Assembly (NCBI RefSeq): GCF_000716605.1 | Contig: NZ_JNXE01000016.1 | Location: 62,001-126,000 of the forward strand | Reading direction: 5' to 3' | Source: Streptomyces sp. NRRL F-525 | GTDB taxonomy: Bacteria > Actinomycetota > Actinomycetes > Streptomycetales > Streptomycetaceae | Length of the DNA: 64,000 nucleotides | Shown here: positions 55,306-64,000 of the stretch, piece by piece | Numbering within the stretch: position 1 is the stretch's first letter | How the letters are laid out: every line of letters starts with the position of its first letter | Position numbers and translations under genes: made by a program | Notes under the pieces: generated by a model | Databases searched by the model: none | Seen by the model: only the letters and a program-made list of their open reading frames with translations | What the model was told of the DNA's origin: nothing

Positions 55306-56316
55306 TCAGCGCCGCTCAGGCTTGGCGCTCCGAGACATCAGCTCCTTGACGGCGACTACCGGCGACTTCCCCTCGTGCACGATCTCGAACACCGTCTCCG
55401 TGATCGGCATATCGACATCGTGCCGACGGGCCAAGTCCAGCACGGACTCACAGGACTTGACCCCCTCCGCGGTCTGCTTGGTGACCGCGATCGTCTCCTG
55501 AAGGGTCATGCCCTTACCGAGGTTCGTCCCGAAGGTGTGATTGCGCGACAACGGCGACGAGCAAGTGGCCACCAGGTCACCAAGACCCGCAAGCCCGGAG
55601 AACGTCAACGGATCCGCCCCCATCGCCAGCCCGAGCCGCGTCGTCTCGACAAGCCCCCGGGTGATGAGCGACCCCTTCGCGTTGTCCCCGAGCCCCATCC
55701 CGTCCGCGATACCGACGGCGAGCCCGATCACGTTCTTCACCGCGCCACCGAGCTCACAGCCCACGACGTCGGTGATGGTGTACGGCCTGAAGTACGGCGT
55801 GTGGCAAGCGGTTTGGAGCCGCCGGGCCACCGCTTCGTCGGTGCACGCGACCACCGCCGCGGCCGGCATCCGGGAGGCGATCTCGCGCGCGAGGTTGGGC
55901 CCGGAGACCACGGCGATCCGGTCCCGGCCGACCTTCGCGACGTCCTCGATGACTTCGCTCATCCGCATCACGGAGCCGAGCTCGACGCCCTTCATGAGCG
56001 AGACGAGGACCGTGTCGGGCGCCAACAGGGGTGCCCAGTCGGCCAAGTTGGCGCGCAGCGTCTGCGAAGGCACCGACAGGACGGTGAAGTCGGCGTCGGC
56101 GGCGGCCTCGGCGGCGTCGGTGGTGGCCCGCAGGTTCTCCGGGAGTTCGACACCGGGGAAGTAATCGGGGTTCGTACGCGTGGAGTTGATGGCCTCGACG
56201 ACCTCCGCGCGACGCCCCCACAGCGTGACCTCGCACCCCGCGTCGGCGAGCACCATGCCGAAAGCCGTGCCCCACGAACCGGCGCTGAAGACAGCCGCCT
56301 TGACCGGCTTGCTCAC
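55306..56316 (-). CDS. gpsA: NAD(P)-dependent glycerol-3-phosphate dehydrogenase
   Basis: 336 residues. Makes sn-glycerol 3-phosphate for phospholipids. The Rossmann motif is AVFSAGSWGTAFGMVLADAG, and GCELGGAVKNVIGLAVGIADG carries the catalytic Lys. GTG 56316 overlaps the plsC stop by GTGA, coupling G3P production to its acylation. Confidence 0.96.
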   Translation of the reverse strand: MSKPVKAAVFSAGSWGTAFGMVLADAGCEVTLWGRRAEVVEAINSTRTNPDYFPGVELPENLRATTDAAEAAADADFTVLSVPSQTLRANLADWAPLLAPDTVLVSLMKGVELGSVMRMSEVIEDVAKVGRDRIAVVSGPNLAREIASRMPAAAVVACTDEAVARRLQTACHTPYFRPYTITDVVGCELGGAVKNVIGLAVGIADGMGLGDNAKGSLITRGLVETTRLGLAMGADPLTFSGLAGLGDLVATCSSPLSRNHTFGTNLGKGMTLQETIAVTKQTAEGVKSCESVLDLARRHDVDMPITETVFEIVHEGKSPVVAVKELMSRSAKPERR

Positions 56317-57122
56317 GTGCCCTGCCCCTCTTCCTGCTCTACCTTCGGCTCGAGTGCCGCGTGGGCCTGAGCCTCCAACTCCTGTGTCTCCGCGGCCGTC
56401 CGGCGCCGCTGCTCGATCCGCTCGCGGCGCGGGTCGTAGGGCACCTCGGGCGCCTTCGCGTCGCGGATCCGCTCCAACAGGCGGGTGATGTCGGCCATGA
56501 TGACCTCGGTCGCCTCTTTGAGGAGGTCCGGGGTCATCTCCTTGCCGTAGAACCGCGTGAGGTCCACCGGCGGGCCCGCGAGCACATGGCTGGTCTTGCG
56601 CGGGAAGACGTGCAACTTCTTGGCGTACGGCGGGAGCAACTCGTTGGCGCCCCACTGCGCTACGGGAATCACCGGGCACTGGGTCTGCAGGGCCACGCGC
56701 GCGGCACCGGTCTTGGCGGTCATGGGCCATTGGTCGGGGTCCCGGGTGATGGTGCCCTCGGGATAGAACGCGACGCACTCACCGCGTTCCACAGCGGCGA
56801 TCGCGGCGCGGAAGGCACTCAACGCGTCCGTGGTCTCGCGGTAGACGGGGATCTGTCCGGTGCCACGCATCGCGGCCCCGACGAATCCCTTCCCGAAAAG
56901 GCTGCTCTTCGCCAGGAATCGCGGAACACGTCCGGTGTTGTACTGAAAGTGTCCGTATGCGAAGGGGTCCACTTGTGAATTGTGGTTCACCGCGGTGATA
57001 AACCCGCCCTCGGCCGGAATGTGTTCCATTCCGCCCCAGTCCCGCTTGATCAGAACCACCAGCGGCGGTTTGCAGAGGACCGCTGCGAAGCGGTACCAGA
57101 ACCCGATTCTGCGGCGGGGCAC
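56313..57122 (-). CDS. plsC: 1-acyl-sn-glycerol-3-phosphate acyltransferase (PlsC-like)
   Basis: 269 residues. Second acylation step of phosphatidic acid synthesis. NHNSQVDPFAYGHF is the NHx4D catalytic box, FYPEGTITRDPDQWPMTAKTG is the EGT box. The C-terminus is a Glu/Arg/Gln-rich tail. GTG 57122 has an AGGAAGG site seven bases before it, and the upstream frame has no good start. Convergent with cofC. Confidence 0.92.
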   Translation of the reverse strand: MPRRRIGFWYRFAAVLCKPPLVVLIKRDWGGMEHIPAEGGFITAVNHNSQVDPFAYGHFQYNTGRVPRFLAKSSLFGKGFVGAAMRGTGQIPVYRETTDALSAFRAAIAAVERGECVAFYPEGTITRDPDQWPMTAKTGAARVALQTQCPVIPVAQWGANELLPPYAKKLHVFPRKTSHVLAGPPVDLTRFYGKEMTPDLLKEATEVIMADITRLLERIRDAKAPEVPYDPRRERIEQRRRTAAETQELEAQAHAALEPKVEQEEGQGT

Positions 57123-57266
57123 GCGAACACCTTCCTCTTGGACCTGGGGGGCCGCACAAGTGTCGCCCCAGGCCGTCGGTCTGTCGAGAACACCGTACGC
57201 CCCGCCACCGACACCGCCAGGGGTGCCGGGTGACAATGGCCGCGACAAGAGAGGGGCGGAACGCCC

Positions 57267-57905
57267 GTGCAGTGGACCTTGGTCATCCCCCTGAAGCCTC
57301 TGGCGCGCGCCAAGAGCAGGCTCTCGGACACCGCGGGCGACGGGCTGCGCCCGGGCCTCGCCCTCGCCTTCGCCCAGGACACCGTGGCGGCCGCGCTGGC
57401 CTGCCCGGCGGTGCGCGATGTGGCGGTCGTCACGGACGACGCCCTGGCCGGCCGCGAACTGGCCGCGCTGGGCGCCCGTATCGTCGCGGACGAGCCGGGA
57501 GGCGGCCTGAACGCCGCTCTGCGGCACGCGGCGGCGGTCGTGCGGGTTTCCCGACCCGAAAGCTCCGTGGCGGCCCTGAACGCCGATCTGCCGGCTCTGC
57601 GCCCCGCGGAATTGGCCCGCGTCCTGCACGCGGCCGCCGAATTCCCGCGCGCTTTTCTCCCGGACGCGGCCGCAATCGGCACCACCTTGCTCACCGCACG
57701 AGAGGGCCGCGAATTGCGCCCGGCTTTCGGCACGGATTCCCGCGCCCGTCATCGTGCCTCCGGGGCGAGCGAACTCACCCTGGACGCGGTGGATTCCGTA
57801 CGCCAGGACGTGGACACCGGCGAGGACCTGCGGGCGGCCCTGGCCCTCGGGGTGGGCCCGCGCACGGCGGCAGCGGCGGCGGGGCTGCTGATTCCGGGGC
57901 AGTGA
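57267..57905 (+). CDS. cofC: 2-phospho-L-lactate (or PEP) guanylyltransferase CofC/FbiD
   Basis: 212 residues. Activates the side-chain acid with GTP for coenzyme F420 synthesis. The nucleotidyltransferase motifs are VIPLKPLARAKSRLSD (P-loop-like LxLKPxxxAKSRL), ALNADLPALRPAELARVL and RPAFGTDSRARH. GTG start at 57267. Other F420 genes are not in the window. Confidence 0.92.
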   Translation: MQWTLVIPLKPLARAKSRLSDTAGDGLRPGLALAFAQDTVAAALACPAVRDVAVVTDDALAGRELAALGARIVADEPGGGLNAALRHAAAVVRVSRPESSVAALNADLPALRPAELARVLHAAAEFPRAFLPDAAAIGTTLLTAREGRELRPAFGTDSRARHRASGASELTLDAVDSVRQDVDTGEDLRAALALGVGPRTAAAAAGLLIPGQ

Positions 57906-57924
57906 CCGGCAGTAGGCTGCGCCC

Positions 57925-58128
57925 ATGCAGGCGACCGCTTACACCTACGACGCCGGGACCCGTACCGGAAGTGTGCTGCTCGACGACGGCACCCCGGTGT
58001 CCTTCGACGCCGCCGCGTTCGACGCGGGCGGGCTGCGGCTGCTGCGGCCGGGGCAGCGGGTGCGGATCGAGACCGAGGGGCCCAGGGACGGCCTCAGGGT
58101 CACGCTGGTGACGCTGCAGACCTTCTGA
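57925..58128 (+). CDS. Small cold-shock-domain-like protein
   Basis: 67 residues. TGSVLLDDGTPVSFDAAAF and LRLLRPGQRVRIETEG line up with the strands of cold-shock/OB domains (GxV...DDG...F...L..GQxV), but the RNP1 aromatic motif is missing. Starts 19 bp after cofC on the same strand. Probably binds RNA or nothing at all; low certainty on function. Confidence 0.7.
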   Translation: MQATAYTYDAGTRTGSVLLDDGTPVSFDAAAFDAGGLRLLRPGQRVRIETEGPRDGLRVTLVTLQTF

Positions 58129-58174
58129 ACGCCCTTTCCGTACGCGGCCCTTCCGTACGCCCCTGAACACGCCG

Positions 58175-58205
58175 CGGGCCGGACTCCCAGAGGGAGTCCG
58201 GCCCG
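58175..58205. terminator. Terminator between the small gene and hupS
   Basis: Perfect 14-bp stem around the three-base loop AGA (GGGCCGGACTCCC and its complement plus one outer pair), between convergent genes. Confidence 0.85.
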
Positions 58206-58231
58206 GCGCGTGAGTGCCCTGCGCCCCGTGA

Positions 58232-58849
58232 CTAGCGGGTGGTGGCCTTCTTGGCGGTGGTCTTGCGCGTCGCCGACTTCTTGGCGGGGGCCTTCTTGGC
58301 CGCAGCCTTCTTGACCGTGCCGGTGGCCTTCTTGGCCGCCGTCTTCTTGGCCGTCGCCGTGGTCTTCTTGGCGGTCGCCTTCTTGGCGGTGGCCTTCTTG
58401 GCCACCGTCTTCTTGGCGACCGTCTTCTTCGCCACGGTCTTCTTCGCGGCGCCCGTCGCCTTCTTGGCGGTGGTCTTCTTGGCCGCGGCCTTCTTGACCG
58501 TCGCCGAAGCGGTGCCGCTCAGGCTGCCCTTGGGCGCCTTCTTGACGGCGACCTCGCCGCCGCGCGGGAGCTTCTTCGAGCCGCTCACCAGGTCCTTGAA
58601 ACCCTGGCCCGCGCGGAAGCGCGGCACGGAGGTCTTCTTGACCCGAACCCGCTCGCCCGTCTGGGGGTTGCGGGCGTAACGGGCCGGACGGTCGACCTTC
58701 TCGAACGAACCGAAGCCGGTGACCGAAACCCGGTCCCCATTGACGACGGCACGGACGACTGCGTCCAGAACCGCGTCGACCGCCTCGGCGGCCTGCTGAC
58801 GGCCACCGACCTTGTCCGCAATCGCTTCTACGAGCTGCGCCTTGTTCAC
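58232..58849 (-). CDS. hupS: HU-type nucleoid protein with histone-like lysine tail (HupS)
   Basis: 205 residues. Residues 1-95 are an HU DNA-bending domain ([40 protein letters not shown] with the beta-arm tip RNPQTGE). The rest is a Lys/Ala tail of repeated KKTVAKK/KKATAKK units, like histone H1. In S. coelicolor HupS compacts spore chromosomes. The AT-rich promoter (TATATAT near 58912) is upstream. Confidence 0.96.
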   Translation of the reverse strand: MNKAQLVEAIADKVGGRQQAAEAVDAVLDAVVRAVVNGDRVSVTGFGSFEKVDRPARYARNPQTGERVRVKKTSVPRFRAGQGFKDLVSGSKKLPRGGEVAVKKAPKGSLSGTASATVKKAAAKKTTAKKATGAAKKTVAKKTVAKKTVAKKATAKKATAKKTTATAKKTAAKKATGTVKKAAAKKAPAKKSATRKTTAKKATTR

Positions 58850-58987
58850 GTCTTCCCCTTCGGAGACATTGCCGGAACGAAACTGCTCCGGCTTTTTCGC
58901 ACGTTAGGCAGATATATACCGCAAATCAAACACGAAACGGGCTAATCACCCGTGCGCCGCAACGATTTCGGCTGTCCTGGACTTGTT

Positions 58988-59218
58988 TCAGCGTTCCTCT
59001 TCCGGGAATCGACCCGCGTCGAGGTCCTCTGTGAACCGGTCCAGCCGCCTTGTCGCGTCGGCGAGATCGTGCTTGGCCGCGGCCGTAATGACCAGCAGCT
59101 TCCGGGCCAGCGCCATCCGTACGCCCTCCGGGACTTGCAGTGCGCGCACCCTTGTGTGCGCTTCCTTGAGTTGGTCCGCGACTGCCGCATAGAGCTTGAG
59201 TTGGCCGTCGTGTTCCAT
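58988..59218 (-). CDS. Small helical hypothetical protein
   Basis: 76 residues, MEHDGQLKLYAAVADQLKEA ..., charged and all helical, no signal or membrane part. It is found next to hupS in streptomycetes as far as I remember; no function is known. ATG 59218. Confidence 0.82.
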   Translation of the reverse strand: MEHDGQLKLYAAVADQLKEAHTRVRALQVPEGVRMALARKLLVITAAAKHDLADATRRLDRFTEDLDAGRFPEEER

Positions 59219-59403
59219 GCACAGATTGTGCCATCTGGGGCGAGTTGTCGCCTGCGGGGGTAGCAACTGGTGCCTCAGACAGCGTTCCGGAGCCCGGCGG
59301 CAGCCTTGGCTCAAAGCTGCGCCTACCCCGTCAACACCCTGTCTAACACAGGGAGTTGAGCAAAGCGTTGCAGGCGCGCAGGGCCGTTCGGGTGCAGACA
59401 TGG

Positions 59404-59436
59404 CTGTACCCCCAATCGTGGCGATCGGGGGTACAG
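59404..59436 (-). terminator. Terminator of leuCD
   Basis: Fifteen-base arms (CTGTACCCCCAATCG and its near-perfect complement, one mismatch) with a three-base loop, 60 bp beyond the leuD stop. Confidence 0.75.
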
Positions 59437-59494
59437 ACGGGGGTGTCGCGTGGCCGAATCTCGACTCGGGGAAGGCCTCGTGAGGTCCTTCGGG

Positions 59495-60088
59495 TCAGAC
59501 CTGGACCGTCCGCGGCTTGTACGAGGGGCGCTTGGCCTCGTACGTGGCGATGTCGCCCTCGTTCTGGAGGGTGATGGAGATGTCGTCCAGGCCGTTCAGC
59601 AGCCGCCAGCGGGCGTTCTCGTCGAGTTCGAAGGCGGCGGTGATGCCTTCGGCGCGCACCTCGCGGGCCTCCAGGTCGACCGTGACCTCGGCCTGCGGGT
59701 CCTTCTCGGTGAGGTCCTGCAGCGCGTCCACGATCTTCTGCTCCAGAACCACCGTGAGCAGGCCGTTCTTGAGCGAGTTGCCGCGGAAGATGTCGGCGAA
59801 GCGCGAGGAGATGACGGCCTTGAAGCCGTAGTTCTGCAGCGCCCACACGGCGTGCTCACGCGAGGAGCCCGTACCGAAGTCGGGGCCGGCCACCAGGACC
59901 GTGGCGCCCTTGCGCTCGGGGCGGTTGAGGATGAAGTTCTCGTCCTTGCGCCAGGCCTCGAAGAGGCCGTCCTCGAAGCCGTCCCTGGTCACCTTCTTGA
60001 GCCAGTGGGCGGGGATGATCTGGTCGGTGTCCACGTTGCTGCGGCGCAGCGGGACGGCCCGGCCGGTGTGCGTGGTGAATGCTTCCAT
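59495..60088 (-). CDS. leuD: 3-isopropylmalate dehydratase small subunit
   Basis: 197 residues. Small subunit of the leucine-pathway isomerase. [14 protein letters not shown] and [19 protein letters not shown] are the aconitase-family swivel-domain signatures. ATG 60088 lies 5 bp after leuC. Terminated by the hairpin at 59404-59436. Confidence 0.97.
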   Translation of the reverse strand: MEAFTTHTGRAVPLRRSNVDTDQIIPAHWLKKVTRDGFEDGLFEAWRKDENFILNRPERKGATVLVAGPDFGTGSSREHAVWALQNYGFKAVISSRFADIFRGNSLKNGLLTVVLEQKIVDALQDLTEKDPQAEVTVDLEAREVRAEGITAAFELDENARWRLLNGLDDISITLQNEGDIATYEAKRPSYKPRTVQV

Positions 60089-60093
60089 GACTC

Positions 60094-61518
60094 TCAGACT
60101 CCAGCGGGCACAGGGGCGTCGGACAGGTCGGCGGGCGAGGCCAGGTGACCCAGCACGGCGGTCGCGGCGGCGACCTGCGGCGAGACGAGGTGCGTACGGC
60201 CGCCCTTGCCCTGCCTGCCCTCGAAGTTGCGGTTGGAGGTGGACGCGGAGCGCTCACCGGGCGCCAACTGGTCCGGGTTCATGCCCAGACACATCGAGCA
60301 GCCCGCGTGCCGCCACTCGGCGCCGGCCTCCTTGAACACGACGTCCAGGCCCTCGGAGACGGCCTGGAGACCGACCCGCGCGGAGCCCGGGACGACCAGC
60401 ATCCGTACGCCGTCGGCGACTTTGCGTCCCTCGACGATCGCGGCGGCCGCACGCAGGTCCTCGATACGGCCGTTGGTGCACGAACCTACGAAGACGGTGT
60501 CCACCTTGATGTCGCGCAGCGGCTGGCCGGCCTCCAACCCCATGTATTCCAGGGCCTTTTCGGCGGCGAAGCGCTCCGAAGCGTCTTCGTACGAAGCCGG
60601 GTCGGGGACGGACGCCGAAAGCGGCGCGCCCTGACCGGGGTTGGTGCCCCAGGTGACGAACGGCGCCAGCGAGGGACCGTCGATGACGACCTCGGCGTCG
60701 AATTCCGCGTCCGCGTCGGTCTTCAGGGTCTTCCAGTACGCGACGGCGGCGTCCCAGTCCTCGCCCTCGGGGGCGTGGGCGCGGCCCTTGATGTACTCGA
60801 AGGTGGTCTCGTCGGGGGCGATCATGCCCGCGCGGGCGCCGGCCTCGATCGACATGTTGCAGATGGTCATGCGGGCTTCCATCGAGAGCTTCTCGATGGC
60901 GGAGCCGCGGTATTCGAGGATGTAGCCCTGGCCGCCGCCGGTGCCGATCTTCGCGATGATGGCGAGGATCAGGTCCTTGGCGGTGACGCCGTCGGGCAGT
61001 TCGCCGTCGACCGTGATGGCCATGGTCTTCGGACGGGCCAGCGGCAGCGTCTGGGTGGCCAGCACGTGCTCCACCTGGGAGGTGCCGATACCGAAAGCCA
61101 GCGCCCCGAAGGCGCCGTGCGTGGAGGTGTGGGAGTCACCGCACACGACCGTGGTACCGGGCTGGGTCAGCCCCAGCTGCGGCCCTACGACGTGGACGAC
61201 GCCCTGCTCGACGTCGCCCAGGGAGTGCAGGCGTACGCCGAAGTCCGCGCAGTTCTTGCGCAGCGTCTCCAGCTGGGCCCGGGAGACCGGGTCCGCGATG
61301 GGCTTGTCGATGTCGAGGGTCGGGGTGTTGTGATCCTCGGTGGCGATGGTGAGGTCGAGGCGCCGCACCGGACGGCCCGCCTGACGGAGACCGTCGAAGG
61401 CCTGCGGGCTGGTCACCTCGTGCAGCAGGTGCAGATCGATGAAGAGGAGGTCGGGCTCGCCCTCGGCGCGCCGGACGACATGGTCGTCCCAGACCTTCTC
61501 CGCGAGTGTCCTACCCAT
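60094..61518 (-). CDS. leuC: 3-isopropylmalate dehydratase large subunit
   Basis: 474 residues. Holds the [4Fe-4S] cluster; ligands are the Cys in [31 protein letters not shown] and [11 protein letters not shown]. Start [20 protein letters not shown]. Divergent from ndgR, which regulates it in S. coelicolor; an inverted repeat lies in the shared control region. Confidence 0.97.
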   Translation of the reverse strand: MGRTLAEKVWDDHVVRRAEGEPDLLFIDLHLLHEVTSPQAFDGLRQAGRPVRRLDLTIATEDHNTPTLDIDKPIADPVSRAQLETLRKNCADFGVRLHSLGDVEQGVVHVVGPQLGLTQPGTTVVCGDSHTSTHGAFGALAFGIGTSQVEHVLATQTLPLARPKTMAITVDGELPDGVTAKDLILAIIAKIGTGGGQGYILEYRGSAIEKLSMEARMTICNMSIEAGARAGMIAPDETTFEYIKGRAHAPEGEDWDAAVAYWKTLKTDADAEFDAEVVIDGPSLAPFVTWGTNPGQGAPLSASVPDPASYEDASERFAAEKALEYMGLEAGQPLRDIKVDTVFVGSCTNGRIEDLRAAAAIVEGRKVADGVRMLVVPGSARVGLQAVSEGLDVVFKEAGAEWRHAGCSMCLGMNPDQLAPGERSASTSNRNFEGRQGKGGRTHLVSPQVAAATAVLGHLASPADLSDAPVPAGV

Positions 61519-61652
61519 CGCTTTCCCTCCGGCCGGCAAGACAGCGCCGGCCCAACTAGAGATCTTTGAGGAGACGGCGCTCGCACCCCTGGTTCACGGG
61601 CAGCCGCCGCCTGGCCCGTTCGGTACGCGGGCCGCTGTGCCTACAAGAGTTG

Positions 61653-61698
61653 CGCGTCTCACGAAAAAAGGAACTTGCGTTTCACAGAGTGAGACGCG
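61653..61698. promoter_or_regulatory. Inverted repeat in the leuC-ndgR control region
   Basis: CGCGTCTCAC (61653-61662) and GTGAGACGCG (61689-61698) are perfect complements 26 bases apart. The right arm lies 12 bp before the ndgR start. It may be the NdgR operator or the mark of a second regulator; a TTTCAC half-site is also present between the arms. Confidence 0.6.
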
Positions 61699-61709
61699 AG
61701 TATCGTTTC

Positions 61710-62426
61710 ATGGACAACAGTAGCGGCGTCGGCGTCCTGGACAAGGCAGCCCTTGTCCTGGGCGCTCTGGAGTCCGGTCCGGCCACCCTCGCGGGTCTGG
61801 TCGCGGCGACCGGGCTGGCACGACCCACGGCACACCGGCTGGCCGTGGCTTTGGAACACCACCGCATGGTGGCGCGCGACATGCAGGGCCGGTTCATCCT
61901 CGGCCCCCGTCTCGCCGAGCTGGCCGCGGCCGCCGGCGAGGACCGCCTGCTCGCCACGGCGGGCCCGGTGCTCACACACCTGCGGGACATCACGGGCGAG
62001 AGCGCGCAGCTCTACCGCCGCCAGGGCGACATGCGCATCTGCGTCGCCGCCGCGGAACGCCTGTCCGGCCTTCGGGACACGGTCCCGGTCGGCTCCACAC
62101 TCACCATGAAAGCCGGTTCGTCCGCGCAGATCCTGATGGCCTGGGAGGAGCCGGAGCGCCTGCACCGCGGCCTCCAGGGCGCCCGCTTCACGGCCACGGC
62201 CCTCTCGGGCGTACGGCGCCGGGGCTGGGCCCAGTCGATCGGCGAGCGCGAGCCGGGCGTCGCGTCCGTCTCCGCGCCGGTGCGCGGCCCCTCGAACCGC
62301 GTGGTGGCCGCCGTGTCCGTCTCCGGCCCCATCGAGCGCCTGACGCGCCACCCGGGCCGTATGCACGCCCAGGCGGTCATCGACGCCGCCGCCCGCCTCT
62401 CCGAGGCCCTGCGCCGCACCGGCTGA
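61710..62426 (+). CDS. ndgR: IclR-family regulator NdgR
   Basis: 238 residues. N-terminal winged helix (LAGLVAATGLARPTAHRLAV) and the IclR effector domain (TLTMKAGSSAQILMAWEEPE, VASVSAPVRGPSNRVVAAVS). In S. coelicolor NdgR controls leuCD and other amino-acid genes and lies beside leuC as here. ATG 61710 follows a CGAGTATCG region without a clear SD. Confidence 0.93.
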   Translation: MDNSSGVGVLDKAALVLGALESGPATLAGLVAATGLARPTAHRLAVALEHHRMVARDMQGRFILGPRLAELAAAAGEDRLLATAGPVLTHLRDITGESAQLYRRQGDMRICVAAAERLSGLRDTVPVGSTLTMKAGSSAQILMAWEEPERLHRGLQGARFTATALSGVRRRGWAQSIGEREPGVASVSAPVRGPSNRVVAAVSVSGPIERLTRHPGRMHAQAVIDAAARLSEALRRTG

Positions 62427-62545
62427 TCCGCCGGGAAGATCTCGAGGAGGGCCTGCCTCAACGCCGCGGCAGGCCCTTCGTCATGTCCGGACCCCGAACT
62501 CCTGGTGAACCAGGCCGAGTTGACACACCGGGCGGACAACGCGAA

Positions 62546-62571
62546 AGCCCCTCCACCGAAGTGGAGGGGCT
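62546..62571 (-). terminator. Terminator of the tRNA operon
   Basis: Perfect 11-bp stem (AGCCCCTCCAC/GTGGAGGGGCT) with a CGAA loop and a TTT on the minus strand, 10 bp beyond the last tRNA gene. Confidence 0.85.
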
Positions 62572-62581
62572 CTGCTGTATG

Positions 62582-62654
62582 TACCCCCGACCGGATTCGA
62601 ACCGGCGCTACTGCCGTGAGAGGGCAGCGTGCTAGGCCGCTACACAACGGGGGC
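62582..62654 (-). tRNA. tRNA-Glu (CTC), copy 1
   Basis: 73 nt. Acceptor GCCCCCG/CGGGGGT, anticodon loop CTCTCAC (anticodon CTC), T-loop GGTTCGAATCC. CCA is not encoded. Last gene of the five-tRNA unit. Confidence 0.97.
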
Positions 62655-62681
62655 CAGATCGTACGTTTCCGCAGATCAAAG

Positions 62682-62753
62682 CTGGTCTACCAGGACTCGA
62701 ACCTAGAATGACGGTACCAGAAACCGTAGTGTTGCCAATTACACCATAGACCA
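62682..62753 (-). tRNA. tRNA-Gln (CTG), copy 1
   Basis: 72 nt. Acceptor TGGTCTA/TAGACCA, anticodon loop TTCTGGT (CTG), T-loop GGTTCGAGTCC, discriminator G. Confidence 0.97.
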
Positions 62754-62773
62754 AGGTGATTCAAGGTAAAGCG

Positions 62774-62846
62774 TACCCCCGACCGGATTCGAACCGGCGC
62801 TACTGCCGTGAGAGGGCAGCGTGCTAGGCCGCTACACAACGGGGGC
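62774..62846 (-). tRNA. tRNA-Glu (CTC), copy 2
   Basis: 73 nt, identical in sequence to copy 1, including acceptor and anticodon CTC. Confidence 0.97.
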
Positions 62847-62907
62847 CCTAGCGATCCTGCATGAGAGGCGGCGGGTGCGACCCGACCACCTTCCTGGGAA
62901 GGATCTG

Positions 62908-62980
62908 TACCCCCGACCGGATTCGAACCGGCGCTACTGCCGTGAGAGGGCAGCGTGCTAGGCCGCTACACAACGGGGGC
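62908..62980 (-). tRNA. tRNA-Glu (CTC), copy 3
   Basis: 73 nt, identical to copies 1 and 2. Confidence 0.97.
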
Positions 62981-63022
62981 TTTGCAGAGTTGACCTCTGC
63001 GGTTGCAGATGAGCTCTGCGAG

Positions 63023-63094
63023 CTGGCCTACCAGGACTCGAACCTAGACTAACGGAACCAGAAACCGTCGTGCTGCCAATTACACCATAGGCCA
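63023..63094 (-). tRNA. tRNA-Gln (CTG), copy 2
   Basis: 72 nt. Acceptor TGGCCTA/TAGGCCA, anticodon CTG. Differs from copy 1 at several paired positions with compensating changes (for example acceptor pair 4 and the anticodon stem), so both are intact. First gene of the tRNA unit. Confidence 0.97.
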
Positions 63095-63185
63095 CTAAGA
63101 CGCAATCCCTGTCGGGATCTTGTTCTAGCGTTCGCCCCCAGGTGGCTGACCTTTCGGTCTGCTCTCCGGCGGCGCAGGAAGAACA

Positions 63186-63917
63186 TTACCTGAAGGTGGA
63201 CGGGGCTCCAAAACGGGTATCAGCGCCGAGGATCGCGGGGAGTTCGGCGAGCGAGGCGATCCGGTGGCGCCCCACGAAGGCCTCACCAGGGGTGTGACCG
63301 CCGTGACGGTCGATCCACACGGACAGCAGTCCGGCGTCCGCGGCACCCCGCCAGTCGATCTCGGGGTGATCTCCGACATACGCGACCTCGTGCGGCGGCA
63401 GGTCCAGCGCCTCGCAGGCCGCGAGGAAGGCGCCGGCCTCGGGTTTGGAGACGCCCAGCTCGGCCGCGCACAGGACGGCCTCGAAGCGGTCGTGGACACC
63501 GAGGGCGCGCAGTTTGCGGTCCTGGACGGTGAGGCTGGAGTTCGAGAGGACGGCGTGCCGGTGGGTGGCCGCGAGGGCGTCCAGGACGGGCAGGACGTCC
63601 GGGAAGAGGGCCCAGGCGGTCTCGTAGTGGGCCTTGTAGCGCCGGAACCAGTCCTCGGCCTCGGCGTCGGTCAACTCCCGGTCCAGGAACTGCCGGACGC
63701 GGTCCAGCCGCTGTCCCTCGAAGGAGACCTCGCCGGCCGAGAAGCGCGCCCAGTGGAACTCGGTGGCCACCCGCCAGCGCTCCAGGGCGTCCGCCAGGCT
63801 CCCGTCCCCGTCGGCCGGTCCCTCGGCCAGCAGGTGCTCGCGCATGGCCGCGCGGTCCGCACCCGTGTAGTCGAACAAGGTGTCGTCGACGTCCCAGACA
63901 ACGGCCCGAATGGTCAT
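63186..63917 (-). CDS. HAD-superfamily hydrolase
   Basis: 243 residues. The phosphatase motifs are AVVWDVDDTLFDYTG (nucleophile Asp in DVDDT), LSNSSLTVQD (motif II Ser), SKPEAGAFLAACEAL (Lys) and YVGDHPEIDWRGAADAG (motif IV). Substrate is not predictable. ATG 63917. Confidence 0.92.
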   Translation of the reverse strand: MTIRAVVWDVDDTLFDYTGADRAAMREHLLAEGPADGDGSLADALERWRVATEFHWARFSAGEVSFEGQRLDRVRQFLDRELTDAEAEDWFRRYKAHYETAWALFPDVLPVLDALAATHRHAVLSNSSLTVQDRKLRALGVHDRFEAVLCAAELGVSKPEAGAFLAACEALDLPPHEVAYVGDHPEIDWRGAADAGLLSVWIDRHGGHTPGEAFVGRHRIASLAELPAILGADTRFGAPSTFR

Positions 63918-63967
63918 GATCCGACGGTAACCCGGGGCCCGGGGGCGCGTCTGCCCCCCACCTGCTG

Positions 63968-64000
63968 TCACACGGGGGCGACGAAGAAGTCCGTGACGAA
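63968..64000 (-). CDS. C-terminal end of a further gene
   Basis: The minus-strand frame ends FVTDFFVAPV and TGA at 63968. Only ten codons lie in the window, so neither family nor length can be given. It ends 50 bp before the HAD gene start. Confidence 0.4.
   Translation of the reverse strand, partial: FVTDFFVAPV

Noticed and set aside
58232..58500. Lys-rich repeats of hupS as a CRISPR-like array
   Set aside because: The repeats are coding (KKTVAKK type), of unequal length and without spacers.
58239..58679. A hydrophobic plus-strand frame opposite hupS
   Set aside because: It is the complement of the Lys/Ala repeats (AAG/GCC gives CTT/GGC), not a membrane protein.

Overview
The window is high-GC DNA with GTG starts, very GC-rich third codon positions and a gene order that I recognise from Streptomyces (the dprA-comM ... 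sipWXYZ-rplS-trmD-rimM-rpsP ... ftsH-ffh-glnD-glnK-amtB-nsdA-ftsY-glcP-smc ... rnc-rpmF-coaD-recG ... rpmB-thiD-thiL-ddl-gpsA ... hupS-leuDC-ndgR arc of the chromosome core). NsdA, HupS with a lysine-rich tail, four clustered type I signal peptidases, a SepIVA-type coiled-coil protein and CofC all fit an actinomycete of the genus Streptomyces. I see no phage, IS element, CRISPR array or biosynthetic cluster.

Layout. 1-3.4 kb: competence/DNA-processing genes (dprA, comM, yraN); dprA carries an unusual 41-copy hexapeptide extension. 3.5-8.0 kb: DUF2469, a Nudix hydrolase and four signal peptidases. 8.0-10.6 kb: the ribosomal/tRNA-modification operon rpsP-KH-rimM-trmD-rplS. 10.9-18 kb: a SprT-like protein, proS (archaeal/eukaryote-like type), a methyltransferase, ftsH, ffh. 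18-24.3 kb: nitrogen sensing and ammonium uptake (glnD, glnK, amtB behind a well-formed GlnR box) and the developmental repressor nsdA. 24.7-33.7 kb: a degenerate Prim-Pol protein, ftsY, a flavin monooxygenase, glcP, smc. 33.9-44 kb: small proteins, acylphosphatase, a membrane-anchored CAP protein, an HxlR regulator, mutM, rnc, DUF177, rpmF, SepIVA-like, coaD, rsmD, recG. 44.2-49 kb: a two-gene Hsp90-like/giant TPR operon. 49-58.9 kb: DAK2-type protein, rpmB, thiD, thiL, a stand-alone Lrp sensor domain, DUF3515 lipoprotein, ddl, gpsA, plsC, cofC, hupS. 59-64 kb: leuD, leuC with the divergent IclR regulator ndgR, five tRNA genes (3 Glu, 2 Gln), a HAD phosphatase and the end of one more gene.

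Most genes are housekeeping. The parts that deserve attention are: the hexapeptide-repeat DprA; a dispersed repeat in four copies, one of them inside the smc reading frame; a decayed copy of the nsdA 3' end just downstream of nsdA; a Prim-Pol homologue whose metal-binding acidic motif looks lost; the Hsp90-TPR operon; and several clean operators (GlnR at amtB, a LacI-like palindrome at glcP, an 18-bp palindrome before the CAP gene, an inverted repeat between leuC and ndgR). All function calls come from reading motifs and gene order; no database search was possible.
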